From Glebionis coronaria (taxonomy: Eukaryota > Streptophyta > Magnoliopsida > Asterales > Asteraceae): 64,000 nucleotides of DNA. This document shows, piece by piece, positions 26,821 to 40,344 of this stretch; within the stretch, counting starts at the first letter, position 1; each line of letters begins with the position of its first letter. The translations under genes were made by a program, and so were the position numbers. The stretch covers positions 493,479,627-493,543,626 of the forward strand of contig CM046881.1 of the NCBI GenBank assembly GCA_025667525.1, in the 5' to 3' direction. The notes under the pieces are model-generated. The model was not told the origin of the DNA, did not search any database, and saw nothing but the letters and a program-made list of their open reading frames with translations.

Positions 26821-27322
26821 AGGTTGGAAATAGCAAAGAACCGACAAGAGATCTATACGGATAAGAGGCGTAAGCCGTTGAGATTTGAGATAAAGTTATG
26901 CTAAATGTTTCACCATGGAAAGGGGTGATGCGGTTTGGAAAGAAAAGGGAAGTTAGAACCTAGATTTGTGGGTACATTTGAAATCCTTGAAAGGATTGGG
27001 CTAGTGGCGTATATGTTGAGATTACCGGAGGAATTGAGTAGTGTGCATGACGTATTTCATGTATCAAACTTGAGGAAATGCTTAGCAAGAACTGACTTGC
27101 AAGTACCGTTAGATGATATTAGTATGGATACGAGTCTTCGTTTTATCGAAGAGCCGATAGAGATTTTGGGTCGTGAAGCTAGGACGTTGGATAAAAAGGG
27201 TAATATACCGTAGTTATGGGTAGATGGAATTTGGAACGTGGACTAGAGTTCACGTGGGAACGGGAAGGATTTATGAGGAGCAAGTATCCTCAGCTAATTG
27301 ATAATGACGATCCTAAGGAGTA
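26820..27322 (+). pseudogene. Integrase C-terminus with chromodomain, Tekay-like Ty3/gypsy
   Basis: A 92-codon open stretch (26935-27213) reads GPF-like FVGTFEILERIGLVAYMLR, then VHDVFHVSNLRKCL, then a chromodomain-like FIEEPIEILGREARTL. A stop at 27211 interrupts the chromodomain, and its remainder (ERGLEFTWEREG in a shifted frame, to about 27300) follows. Upstream, TDKRRKPLRFEIK around 26860 is the usual linker, also broken. The order GPY/F module, VFHVSNL and chromodomain is typical of chromoviruses of the Tekay/Del group. Confidence 0.75.
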
Positions 27323-27356
27323 AATCTCGGGACAAGATTTTTATTAGGAGGAGTGA

Positions 27357-30067
<2,711 letters not shown>

Positions 30068-30077
30068 CCCAAACAAC

Positions 30078-30240
30078 ACCGTTTCAACAGCTTTTCAACA
30101 GTAAATTCAGTAGCTTTTCACCAGCAAATTCAGCATCTCTCTATCAGCTTTTCAACAGCAAATTCAGCAACTTTTTAGCCGCAATACAACAGCTTCCTAG
30201 CCACAATACAATAGCTTCTTAGTAGCAATTCAACAGCTTT
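30078..30240. repeat. Imperfect CAACAGCTTTT minisatellite
   Basis: Some six to eight degenerate units combine CAACAGCTTTT(C/T) and AACAGCAAATTCAG phrases directly after the LTR end at 30067. An open frame runs through it only because the unit lacks stops; it is rich in Phe/Ser/Asn and does not look like a gene. Confidence 0.7.
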
Positions 30241-30780
30241 TAACATTGCAAAAACGAACAAAATAACTGTTAAAAAAGTAAAAAATAAAATAAAATAAAC
30301 AGTTATATAACTATTAAATAGACGCGTCTATTTAATAGTGAAAAACAAACAAACACATCAGTGATCAATTCAAGTGATCATGTAATTTGATAATCAATAA
30401 CACAATTTTAGATATGTTTTTAAACTATTTAGTTTATAAAAGTAAAAGTAGAGTTAGGATTTTGCCTTAACACTTTAAATCTTATAAATCTGAGTATATG
30501 ATGAATGAATGGTCTTATCCCAGTTCCGACCTTTTCTTAGTTTCCCTCCTCTTTGGTCAGTGATTGACGTTTCGTTTTCAGTTACGTGACATAATTTTAC
30601 AAAACAAAAAATAACATGTTGGGCTTAATTTGGTTGAGGGCAATTTGAGATTTGGGTTGAGGGCATGACAATAAAAAGCCCATTAAAAAAGAAAATTTAC
30701 ATTATATAAAAAGTTTTTGGGCCAGCTTGTTGAGGGCACCGCCCCCCATAACTTTGTATGTCCCTCCGCCCCTTATGGAG
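30241..30780. other. Intergenic, no gene seen
   Basis: AT-rich DNA. Near 30700-30775 a stretch GAGGGCACCGCCCCCC followed by TCCGCCCC looks like the edge of another repeat, and it appears to truncate the following GDSL pseudogene on its 5' side. I could not delimit an element. Confidence 0.35.
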
Positions 30781-30784
30781 TGGT

Positions 30785-31208
30785 ATGTTGTATGCTAATG
30801 GATGTTATACGTCCATTATCAGCTTTGGCGACTCCATCGCTGACACCGGGAGCCTAAAACAATTGGCATACATATCCGATAAAACTTTCACAAGTCTAAC
30901 TTTTCCATACGGAGTAACCTTTTTCCATGAACCCATTGTCGTTACTCAAATGGCCGTCTCATCATTGATTTCCTAGTTATCTCGTTCTTTGAAATTAATC
31001 TGATCCTTAATATACATAAATATTGCTTATATAATTGGAGTAATTATGGTTCATAGTAGCTATTTGTCGTGTTTTTTTAGCCGAGTCTTGGGTTTCCGTT
31101 TATACCACCATTTACAAATCACAAGGGAACGAACAGTGTGCTTGCATTTGGACAAGGAGTAAATTACGCTGTCGCAGGTGCAACAGCATTGGATTCAGCG
31201 TATCTTAG
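30785..31208 (+). pseudogene. GDSL esterase/lipase pseudogene, first two exons only
   Basis: Exon 1 carries the family's catalytic block: ISFGDSIADTGS, with the nucleophile Ser in GDS, followed by FPYGVTFFHEP. At about 30935 one base is lost, so the conserved continuation CRYSNGRLIIDFL is in the next frame. A 105-base intron follows (GT at 30976, TTTTTTTAG at 31080). Exon 2 (31081-31208) is open and reads LGFPFIPPF, FGQGVNYAVAGATALDSAYL, with a donor GT at 31209. There is no signal peptide before exon 1 and nothing of the remaining exons (no DxxH). GDSL lipases are secreted hydrolases of about 350-390 residues; this is a frameshifted relic of roughly a quarter of one. Confidence 0.82.
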
Positions 31209-31312
31209 GTCGATGTATCTAACTTGTTTATTAAAAAAGTCAAATTGGATTAAAAATTAATTAATTTGATTGACTCGTCAACTCATTTTTTTAAATAAAA
31301 TTTTATATTTTA

Positions 31313-31336
31313 CTAGCAGGGTACCCCGCGATGCGG
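31313..31336 (-). mobile_element. Helitron-like 3' terminus (minus strand)
   Basis: On the minus strand a short hairpin (CCGC, loop ATC, GCGG, at 31336-31326) is followed by GGGTACCCTG and CTAG, then T. The arrangement resembles the ends at 4735-4763 and 6618-6645 but with a shorter stem. The element would extend to the right. Its 5' end is not identified. Confidence 0.35.
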
Positions 31337-31552
31337 CGTCGAGTACCATGTGATTGACCTGTTTGAAAATATTGTCGATCAGGTCCACTTCACTTATTTT
31401 TATAATTTTCGGACGAATTTCTTCTGATCGTTTTCGAACGAATTTTATTTCACATCTAAACCGGTGGCCACTCTTGTTCCTGCTTGAATCTATGATCCAG
31501 TCTGATTTTTAAAACTATATAAATTAGCATATAATTTAATAAACTTTGTCTC

Positions 31553-31978
31553 TAGGGGTGGGAATCGGGTCGGGTTAGACGGGTTCAGGTTAATCGGGTC
31601 GGGTTTAATTCGGGTCAAGGCTGAAAATAAGTTACTCAAACCTGACCTGATTTGAACTCGGGTTACAAGGGTTCGTGTCTATTCGTGTCGGATCCACTCG
31701 GGTTGGTCAATTCGGGTCAATGGAATTGGGTAAAACAAAAACTTTTTTTTTACCCTTTTAATTATAAATTATATATAATTTAAATTAAAAAATCTCACTC
31801 GGGTTAATCGCGTTGACCTAAACCCGAGTTACACAAAAATAAATAGCCCGATACCCGTCCGATTTTTAATTCGGGTTAGTGGGTTGGCCCGATTAACCCG
31901 AATAACTTTTACCGGAGTAACCCGACCCGAATATACTCGGGATGGGTTCAGGTCAGGTCGGCTTTTTTGACACCCCTA
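31553..31978. mobile_element. Small CCCGA-rich element with TAGGGGTG inverted ends (copy 2)
   Basis: It starts TAGGGGTGGGAATCGGG and ends GACACCCCTA, giving 8-bp perfect inverted ends (TAGGGGTG / CACCCCTA). The interior is dense in CGGGT/ACCCG words. The copy at 3042-3397 is the same family in reverse orientation. No clear target duplication. Confidence 0.5.
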
Positions 31979-34218
31979 TTTGTGTTTGTTATTAGTTTAC
32001 ATAATGTGCATGACTACATGTACTTTTCATTTTATGGGTGTTTCAAAAAAAATAATATTATTAGTTTGTTTAATGTATTAAGATGTATTTTAAAAATAAC
32101 ATTAAAAAATGTGTGTATTTTACATAGGTTAATTGTACATATAATATAAATATGTGTATTTTTAAATAATGAAATTTTGTATGTTTAATGTATTAAGATG
32201 TGTTTTAAGGATAACATTAAAAATGTGTTTTACATTGGTTAATATAAATATGTGTATTTTTAAATAATGAAATTGTGTAGTTTCAATTTCGAGTGTGTAT
32301 TTTGTTAATATATTAAAAAGATATTTCTTATGAAAAATGAAGTTTGAAAATTTTAATGATTAAAAGAGTTTTTATGCTTTCTTATACTAGTAAAATGTGT
32401 AGTTATGATTGGATATTCATATAATGGGTTATTTTAAATATGAATATTAATTATGTTTGTATGTTTAACGTTTTAGTCATGTTTGTAGGCATTGTACATT
32501 ACTACATTATTTCATTGTGAGGTTTTAATTACATTTGTATTGTTGTAATTATTATACTATTAATTATATTTGTAAGATGTTTCATTACTTGTATTGTGTG
32601 CTCTTTTAATTATAAAATAAGGTGAGGGGGTGTTTTAATTATAGAATTTAATGTAATTAATTATAAATTTTAATGTAACATATTATAAGTTTTCTTTTTT
32701 TAGTATGCATTCTTGTATAAATAGTATTATTTATTGTAAGTTGAAGTTTCAACTATTCTAAAAATAAAAATGCAAAATGCTTTATAAGATAGTATGATTA
32801 TAAGTTGTTTATCAAGTCGACCCATTAACTTTTTAAACATTTATAACCCCTGTAATGTGATAATTTTTTATATATAAAACGAGTTAAATGAGTTAACTCA
32901 AAACTCGTTTAATATATTGAAGATGTGTTACTTATTTAACCGGTGAATCAAAAATATATACGGATTAAATGTGTCAGTTCGATTTATGTTTAAATAAGTT
33001 AGAGTGGACATATCAAACAAGTCAGAATCAAGTTAAAATTCTTTAACCCTTAGTCATTTGCATGGAGTTTGGGTTCACTACTTCACTGTTTATTAAGGTT
33101 TATGAAATCCATATAAATATAAGTTCATGTGATGCACATGATCCAAGTCAAAGGTATCTTCGGTTTTATTAACATGTTTTCTTCTAAATTCGTTTTATAC
33201 ATCTGTCATCATTAACCTCATGGCTATTTTTTAATCACACTCCTAATTAGCCATTTATAAATGAAATAGTGATGAAGTCAGGATTTCATATACGGGTAGG
33301 CCGGACATACGTGTAACAATGAACGACTAATACAATGTCACTGTGATGAAATATTAGTCTGCTATTTTCAATGCATGCACGAAACATGAGTTGTACGATA
33401 AAACTATAATAATTTACCTAATAAAGTTGAGGAATGTTATAACCACATAATTTACAAAAGAACTTCCAAAAATAAGGTGTAGCAATATGATTTGTCAGAA
33501 AACAAATAGTTAGTGGAGAAAGAAGGCAATAATTGGTCCAAATACTTTGTCACATCATTATGTGGATGTTTTTGTATAAACATTATGTAGTTCTAGCAAT
33601 TCTCGTAAAAGTTTGATCTTAAAATTGGACCTAAATATTACGAAATCTAAGCTCAAATTAATTTGAAGCATACTTTTAAATACATGTGGAAAACAAGAAG
33701 TTAGAATACAACAAAATAATACGGTAGTAAAAAAGCACTTTCAAGTAGGAAATGCAAATCTGTAATCACAATTTAATTATACATGTCTATAAATGGTTAT
33801 TGTTTTTAGGATTTGGGTGAGCCAGTTTATCTTTGAAAGGCCGATTTACATTAACTGTATGGGAAATACATAGCAAGTCTTAAAAAATTAGGGTGGATTT
33901 TGGCCAACATAAAACAAAAGGTAGCTCCGTCTCTGAAATAAAAAAAGCTCAGTTTCGAACAACTAATAATTATTTATTATAAATAACGATTATTGTAATC
34001 ATATACATTATTTTAAATTTTAAAATTTAATTTAAAATGATATGAACGTAATTTTGTACCTATGTAGGTTTATAATAATGGTATTAGGTTAAGAGGATTA
34101 AGGATGAGAAACATATCATTATTTTAACGTCACATTAATTTTATATTTTATGTTTTATAACTTATTCAAAACTCAGCTTTCAACATAGTATTGACAAAAA
34201 AACCTCAACAAACCTACT
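31979..34218. other. AT-rich intergenic sequence, no gene seen
   Basis: A 2.2-kb stretch with long AT-rich runs and several short local duplications (for example GTATTAAGATGTNTTTTAA near 32075 and 32188). I find no protein motif, LTR edge or RNA gene. Confidence 0.5.
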
Positions 34219-34569
34219 TGATGGATGACAAGTATTGAAGAACGAGCTGACTTGTTTTCGGAAACCAAAGATCGTCTGCAGAAGAGGGCTTTTTTAAAAC
34301 AATCATAGCTTGAGCATCGTAAGTCCGTTTGGGCTACGGTCTAGCCCACTGGTGTTTTAGGTTTTTTTTGTTTCATGCGTTTAATTAAACAATATGATGT
34401 AACCATAGCAAGACAGATATCAGTTTAACTAAACCATTGATCGTTGTTTGCCAAGTTTTTACCCTAATAATCGGTATTCATTAGAATCAACTATTGTTGG
34501 AAGAATTATTCCTGGTATTCATTGTAATCAACATATCCAATTTATTTATCTTGATTTTAGTCCACATCA
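34219..34569 (+). repeat. 5' LTR of the decayed gypsy element
   Basis: It starts TGATGGATG and ends CCACATCA. It is collinear with the 3' LTR except that a 154-base block (38925-39078 of the 3' copy) is missing after GTAAGTCC. Substitutions between the two LTRs are frequent, so the insertion is much older than the gag-protease element at 9.3-22.7 kb. Confidence 0.85.
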
Positions 34570-34571
34570 GT

Positions 34572-34584
34572 TGGTATCAAGAGC
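34572..34584 (+). promoter_or_regulatory. Primer binding site, tRNA-iMet type
   Basis: TGGTATCAAGAGC differs from the standard initiator-tRNA site TGGTATCAGAGC by one inserted A. It lies two bases after the 5' LTR. Confidence 0.75.
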
Positions 34585-34599
34585 TGAAGTTCTTGATTA

Positions 34600-35595
34600 A
34601 GATGTCTCCAAGGAAATGTAAGAATATTCAGGACGCGAATGAATAAGAGTTTGAGCAGCATTTATGGACAGAATGGGGGAGCGACTCGATCAATTCGTTG
34701 ATCAATCGAGTGACCCGATGAACAATATGATGACCAATATTAGGCCTCGTAATCGTTGTCACGAGGATGAAGATGAAGAGCTTGAAGAAAACCCTTTCGG
34801 CGGCGGTTCATCTACTGATGAACAATCAGTAGTGCGACCAAAAAGAGATCGAAGGGGGATAATGATAGGCATTAGGAATCTGGAATGAGGGTTAATATTC
34901 TTGAGTCTAATGGGGACACTCTGAATCCTTAGGGGTTCATTGATTGGCTTGTTGTTGAAGAATTATTTGAATTCAAAGAAGTTCCTAAAAATAAAAGGGT
35001 TTCACTGATCGCTACCAAGTTATATGGTAGGGCATCCACATGGTAGAAACAATTGAAACTAACGAGGGATGGAGTTGGGAAGCCAAGGATCATGAGTAGG
35101 CAGAAGATGAAGAAGGTCATGAGGGATAATTTTATTCGTCATAACTACCAATGGTTGATGTACCAGCGGTTACAGAACCTGAAATAGGGGTGCAAGTATG
35201 ATGAAGATTATATAAAAGATTTTTACCACCTAATTGCAAGGAATGACATTCAAGAGACACAAGAACAACTTGTCTCACGATACATTTATGGTTTAAGAGT
35301 CCAGATCATGGATTATCTTAACATGTTTGATCCAGTCACACTTTTTAATGCATATCAGCGTGCATTAACTTTTGAGAAGCAGAACCGACGAGTAAGAAGT
35401 TCGTTTTCTCCTGAAATAACAGGTGCCACTGGTTCGGGTAACGTGTCATCTCGTTTTGCTCCTAGTCGGTCTAAGGAAATTGGTGGAAATACTGGACAAG
35501 TTCCTAAAGCGACTGGTAGTAGCGGGTTGAAGTGCTATAACCATGGAGAACCTGGTTACCAACAATCAAAGTATAAGAAGGCTGGGAAGAGATAG
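34600..35595 (+). pseudogene. Decayed gag of the gypsy element
   Basis: Fragments in shifting frames start with an acidic region (EDEDEELEENPFGGG) and continue with the gag core (FIDWLVVEELFEFKEVP, KRVSLIATKLYGRASTW then a stop, RYIYGLRVQIMDYLNMF). They end with a ruined zinc knuckle, CYNHGEPGYQQSKY, in which the second Cys, the His and the last Cys of CX2CX4HX4C have all been replaced. That loss shows the decay is not only by stops. Confidence 0.75.
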
Positions 35596-37000
35596 TTATT
35601 TGTTGAACCTAAGGAATATGATGATGTAGCTTATGATGATTACAATGAAGCCGCAGTTTATGATGAAGAACCCGAGTATGAGGAGGAATATGTGTGTGAA
35701 GATGTGGGGGTAAATTTGGTGGTAAGGCACTCCCGCTTAACACCTAAAGCTGATGGAGAAGATTGGCTCAGACACAACATCTTTCAGTCAACTTGTACTA
35801 TTCTGGGTAAGGTTTGAACCTTTGTATGTGATTCAAGTAGTTGTGATACTTTGATAGCTAAAGATGCAATCTAGAAATTAGGGTTGAAAATTGAATCTTC
35901 CCAAGCCTTATATGTTACAATGGCTTAAAAAAGGCGGGGAGGTAATATTTTCCAAGTATCTCCATGTTACTTTTCTGTAGCAACAACTTATAAGGATAAT
36001 GTCTTGTGTGATGTGGTGCCCATGGATGATTTTCACTTTTTGTTGGGTAGACCTTGGGAGTATGTCGTGATATAACTCACAATAGGAGAATTAATACTTA
36101 TAATTTCATGTATGGGGGTTTGAAGATTACTTTGATGCCAATAACCCCGATGAATTAGTTAATAAACCTACTGGTACTTTACTAACTCTTTTATAGTTTA
36201 AAGACAAGAAGGAGGTGGGAGACGATGTTTTTGTGCTAATAGGGAAGGAGGTTGCTGAAGATAGTGAAATCCCAAACCCATGATCCCTATACTTGAGGAA
36301 TTTTCTAATGTTTTCGCTGATGAATTACGTAATGGTTTTCCACCATTGCATGACATACAACATCATATTGATCTAGATCCTGGGTCACAATTGTCTAACA
36401 GGCCACATTATAAGATTTTCTTAGGATAGCATGAGAAGTTGCGTAGGCAGGTTGAGGAGTTGGGTTCTAAGGGTTACATTCATGAAAGCATGATCCCATG
36501 TGATGTTCCTGCCTTATTGACTCTAAGGAAGGATGGTATTTGGCGTATGTCTATTGATAGTCGAGCCAATAACAACATCATTTTAAGGTACACGTTTCCT
36601 ATTCCTCGCCTTGATGATTTGCTTGATCAGATTAGTAGTACTATAATTTTTATGAAATTGTATTTGGAGATTTGGTATTACCATATTCATCATAAACCTG
36701 ATGATGAGTGGAAGACCGCTTTACTTGTGAAGGGTTGTATGAGTGGTCGGTAATGCCTTTTGTTTATAAAACGCACAAAGTACCTTTATGTATGTAATGA
36801 ATCAACTACTCAGGCCTTTTATTGGCATGTTTGTGGTTTTTTATTTTGATGACATTCTTATAGTTAATGAGCATGTCACACATGTGATACAGGTCTTGAC
36901 CTTGCTTCAGAATGACAATTTTTATCCAATGACAAAGAAATGTGTGTTCATGACCTCAAAGTTTTGTTTTTTGAGGTAAGTTGTTTATGGAGATGGCATA
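35596..37000 (+). pseudogene. Decayed protease and reverse transcriptase of the gypsy element
   Basis: The protease region is at about 35820-36080 (FVCDSSSCDTLI in place of a D-S/T-G triad, LLGRPWEY). The reverse transcriptase follows with ELRNGFPPLHDIQHHIDL, the FPIPRLDDLLDQ block, and a catalytic FYFDDILIV near 36838-36865. Two frame changes and several stops separate these blocks. YFDD is the usual form for plant gypsy elements, so the motif itself is intact within a dead gene. Confidence 0.78.
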
Positions 37001-37735
37001 CAAATGGATGAGTATAAGGTAGCAGCTGTTCAAGAGTGACCGACTCTAACTACCATTACTAAAGTTTAGAGTTTCCATGGTCTTGCTTCTTTCTACAGGC
37101 GGTATATCCTGAATTTTAATTCCATTATGGCCCCTTGTACATATTATATTAAGGGAAAGTCATTTGTGTGGACGGAGGAAGCAAAGATGGCTTCTTAGGT
37201 TTTCAAGGATAAGCTTACTATAACGCCAATCCTCGCATTGCCTTATTTTTCTAAAGTTCTTTTAGATTCATACTGATGCTTCTAAGATTGAAATTGGTGG
37301 AGCGAAGGTGGGGCAGCGTGATTTCTATTTTAGTGAGAAGTTGATTGGGCCAAAGTCTAGCTACTCTACTTATGACCTGGAGTTTTATGCAATGGTTCAA
37401 GTTGTGAAGCATTGACTCCATTATTTGTTTCATGAGGATTTTGTTTTGTTCAGTGATCATGACTTCTTAAAACATATTTATACTCAAGATAAGGTATCCC
37501 GTAAGCATGGGCATTTGTTGGATTTTCTTGAGAAGTTTACTTTTATGGTGAAATACAAAACTGGTGTCTCTAGTCGTGTTGCGGATGCCTTAAGTAGGAG
37601 TAGTTTACTTGTAACCATGAAGGTTGATGTTCCAGGACTTGATGTCATTCGTGACATGGTGACGGTGGACCCATATTTTTCGTATGTTTTTCACGGTGTT
37701 CAGTCTGGGGAGAATTTTTTTTGTTATGCATGATG
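37001..37735 (+). pseudogene. Decayed RNase H of the gypsy element
   Basis: The connection region (FHGLASFYRRYI) leads to THTDAS-like sequence near 37262, then KLIGPKSSYSTYDLEFYA. An open frame at 37425-37733 holds FSDHDFLKHIYTQDKVSRKH and ends with VADALSRSS. There are internal stops near 37196 and 37415. Confidence 0.75.
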
Positions 37736-38880
37736 AGTTCCTATTCAAAGAGAATTATCTTTGTATTCCTGATTCAAGTATTAACTTGAAAATTATTTAG
37801 GAGTTTCATGGTGAAGAGCATGTTGGTCGTGATCACATTTTACAGTTGGTTCAAGCTTCTTATTTTTCGCCTACTATTAGGAAGGAAGTGAATCGTTACA
37901 TCAATATGTTTCGTATTTTCCAAGTTACAAAGTGAATGGCTACTAATGCGGGACATTATATACCTTTGCAGCCTTGGGTGGGTATTAGCATGACGGGGCC
38001 ACCTCATACTTAAAAAGGAAATGATTCAATATTTTTTTGTTGATGATCATTTTTCTAAAATGGTTCATTTTATTCCTTGCAAGAAGACAACAATGTAGTT
38101 AATGTAGCCCAACTTTTCTTTAGGGACGTGTCCCGTTTACACGGTTTACCATCCTCCATTGTTTCTGATCAGGACACTAGGGTTTTAAGTCATTTTTAGG
38201 GTAGTTTGTGGAAGATGGTGAATGCTCAAATCAATTTTAGCAGTGCTTATCATCCTAAAACTGATGGGCCATCTCTTATGGTGTTTAGTGGTGATCATGT
38301 AAAGGCTTGGGATCAAAAGTTGTGTCAACTTGAGTTTGCTCATAATCATGTTGTTAATCTGAGGACTTGGTTTATTCTGCTTAACCACGAGGTCCTCAGT
38401 ATCTTATGACTCCTCAGGTTCCTGTGTCTGTTCCAAAGAAAGTGCAGGATTTGTTGAGGGGTTGCATGATGTTCACAAATCTATTGATGACAACTTGGTT
38501 CGCGCCCATTCGAAGTACAAGCAAGATGTGGATCAAAAGAGGTGACATGTTGATTTTAAAGCAGGAGACTTTGTATGGGCGTTTTGACTAGGGATTGTTT
38601 TTCAGATGGTGAGTATAATAAATTATCTTCTAAGAAGATTGGTCCGTTAGAAATTGTGGAGAAGATGAACTCGAATGCTTACCGTTTGAAGTTACAAAGC
38701 CATATTCGATGTTTTGATGTTTTTAATGTGAAGCACTTGTTTCCTTACCATGTTGATTCTTTTTCTGATGATACTGTTGGGAATTCGAGGACGAATTTTT
38801 CCTATCCAGGGGGAATGATGGAGGCCCACGTATTGAAGAACGAGCTTACTTGTTTCTGGAAGCCTAAGATCGTGTGAAGA
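37736..38880 (+). pseudogene. Decayed integrase of the gypsy element
   Basis: The HHCC region is partly visible (HVGRDHILQLV, YINMFRIF). The core keeps a block with an Asp (SSIVSDQDTRVLSHF) and YHPKTDG, but after KTDG the part that should hold the catalytic Glu is replaced by a different sequence, suggesting a small deletion. The C-terminal module reads KKIGPLEIVEKMNSNAYRLKL then FDVFNVKHLFPYH. The reading frame continues into the 3' LTR. Confidence 0.75.
38806..38815 (+). promoter_or_regulatory. Polypurine tract of the gypsy element
   Basis: CCAGGGGGAA immediately precedes the TGATGGAGG start of the 3' LTR. Confidence 0.7.
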
Positions 38881-39324
38881 AGAAGGTTTTCTTAAAACAA
38901 TCATAACTTGAGTATCGTAAGTCCATATTTAGCCCGTGACTTTTCAAATCGTCCAAAAAATGAGAGGAACGCATATGTAACCAGCTTTTAGCTGGTTACG
39001 TTCTTCGAGGCCTGAAAAGCCTTTTTACTATGGATTATTTACATTTTAATATTTTTTCATTTTTTATTGAACTTTATCTTTGGGCTACGATCCAGCCCAA
39101 TGGTGTTTTAGGGTTTTTCTTTTTTTCTTGTCTTTATTTAAACAATATGTTGTAACCATAGCAAGACAGTTATCAGTTTAATAAAAGTTAAACCTTTGGT
39201 CACTTTTTGCCAAGTTTTTACCCTAATAATCGGTATTAATTAGAATCAACGATTGTTGGAATTGTTTCTAGTATTCACTAGAATCAAAATATTCAATCTA
39301 TTATCTTGTTTTTAATCTACATCA
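38816..39324 (+). repeat. 3' LTR of the decayed gypsy element
   Basis: It starts TGATGGAGG and ends CTACATCA. The block 38925-39078, absent from the 5' LTR, contains a perfect 10-bp hairpin (GTAACCAGCT, loop TTT, at 38977-38999) and a weaker AGGCC/GCCT hairpin followed by T's. Confidence 0.85.
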
Positions 39325-39512
39325 CTACCCCAATTTTTTTGTTACTTATATTCTTAACTGAAAACGTAAACGTTAAAGAACGAAATTAATAAAAACGTAA
39401 AAGTATTCTTGAACGTACAACTTTTATTCACAACATAAAGCTGAAACATAGATAATCAAAACCTAAAACGTACGAAATTAAAAATGATGTAATAAATAAA
39501 TAAAAAATATAA

Positions 39513-40342
39513 AAATCCAAATTCCACTTCACTTTGATAACCGCCCTACATCGTTCATAATTGATCCGCGCATTCCGATCAAGTGATCATATGGCTACAT
39601 ATAGGTACTAATGTCTAATTGTTGTTTCCGGTATTCCTCCATTTCCAACTATCGTGCCTGATTTGCCAACTCTTTTTCACGACATTCCAGCTCCATCCTT
39701 TTGATATCCAAAAATGTTAGGCCTTCGTCTCAACCTGCATTTTCTATCTCGGATACCATCAATCTAGCCAATGATTGGTCATATGTACTTGACGAGGCTG
39801 ATGCTTGCTTCCCTATTTTATTCGAAGCTTTCGTTTTATCCCTACCAATTGGTCGTTGAACTTCCTAAACCTCATCTTCCTCAACATTTTGATTTATACT
39901 TGTGTCTCCAGACTCTGATGTTTGTACATCTTGCTGATAGTTCCCCCAGACTCCTTGAATAACATGCAAACTTCACCACGCAAAAATTTCGAATTATATG
40001 TTAAAGTCTCTCGTCAATGATGATGTTTAAATCTCGTTTCGACTTCAACGTAATCGTCGAGAAGTGCCCTATTCATGAAATTTGTGTCATTGGATCCACT
40101 CTCCCACCACATATGCATTGCGTTATTTTAAACTCCAACAAAACGATATACACTCGGGCGTATCACCTTGCATCCCCTGTTTAAGACATCGTGCTACTTT
40201 GTTTTTTCCTCTATGTACCACAAAAGCTCAGTCTAAAAACCCTTCCTATTCCTCGCGTTACCCTTCTCGTCGTTTTCCCAAACAAAAACCCAACCATTAC
40301 ACAATGCTATTTCTTCCTCATGTGTCATGCAAAATGTCAACA
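39513..40342 (-). pseudogene. NAM-associated-domain (PF14303-like) protein pseudogene
   Basis: Read on the minus strand, broken frames give HEEEIALCNGWV, then IRPSVYRFVGV, NNAMHMWWESGSND, NRALLDDYVEVET, and near the C-terminus WLDGIRDRK and RINYERCRAV. This is the layout of the plant proteins with a Myb/trihelix-like N-terminus and a NAM-associated C-terminal domain, often labelled glutathione S-transferase T3-like and often linked to PIF/Harbinger transposons. There are several stops and frameshifts. The upstream part is cut off by the LTR-like sequence starting at 40345. Confidence 0.6.
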
Positions 40343-40344
40343 TG

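Larger units (their letters stand above)
34219..39324 (+). mobile_element. Complete but decayed Ty3/gypsy retrotransposon (5.1 kb, perhaps CRM lineage)
   Basis: Both LTRs (34219-34569 and 38816-39324), a tRNA-iMet-type primer site, gag, pol in the gypsy order (protease, reverse transcriptase, RNase H, integrase) and a polypurine tract are present in order. The flanks CTACT (34214-34218) and CTACC (39325-39329) match at 4 of 5 positions, as expected of an old 5-bp duplication. Stops and frameshifts are frequent throughout. The short LTRs, iMet primer and the integrase tail without an evident chromodomain (HLFPYHVDS...SRTNFSYPGG running into the LTR) remind me of the CRM group, but this is a guess. 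Confidence 0.85.
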
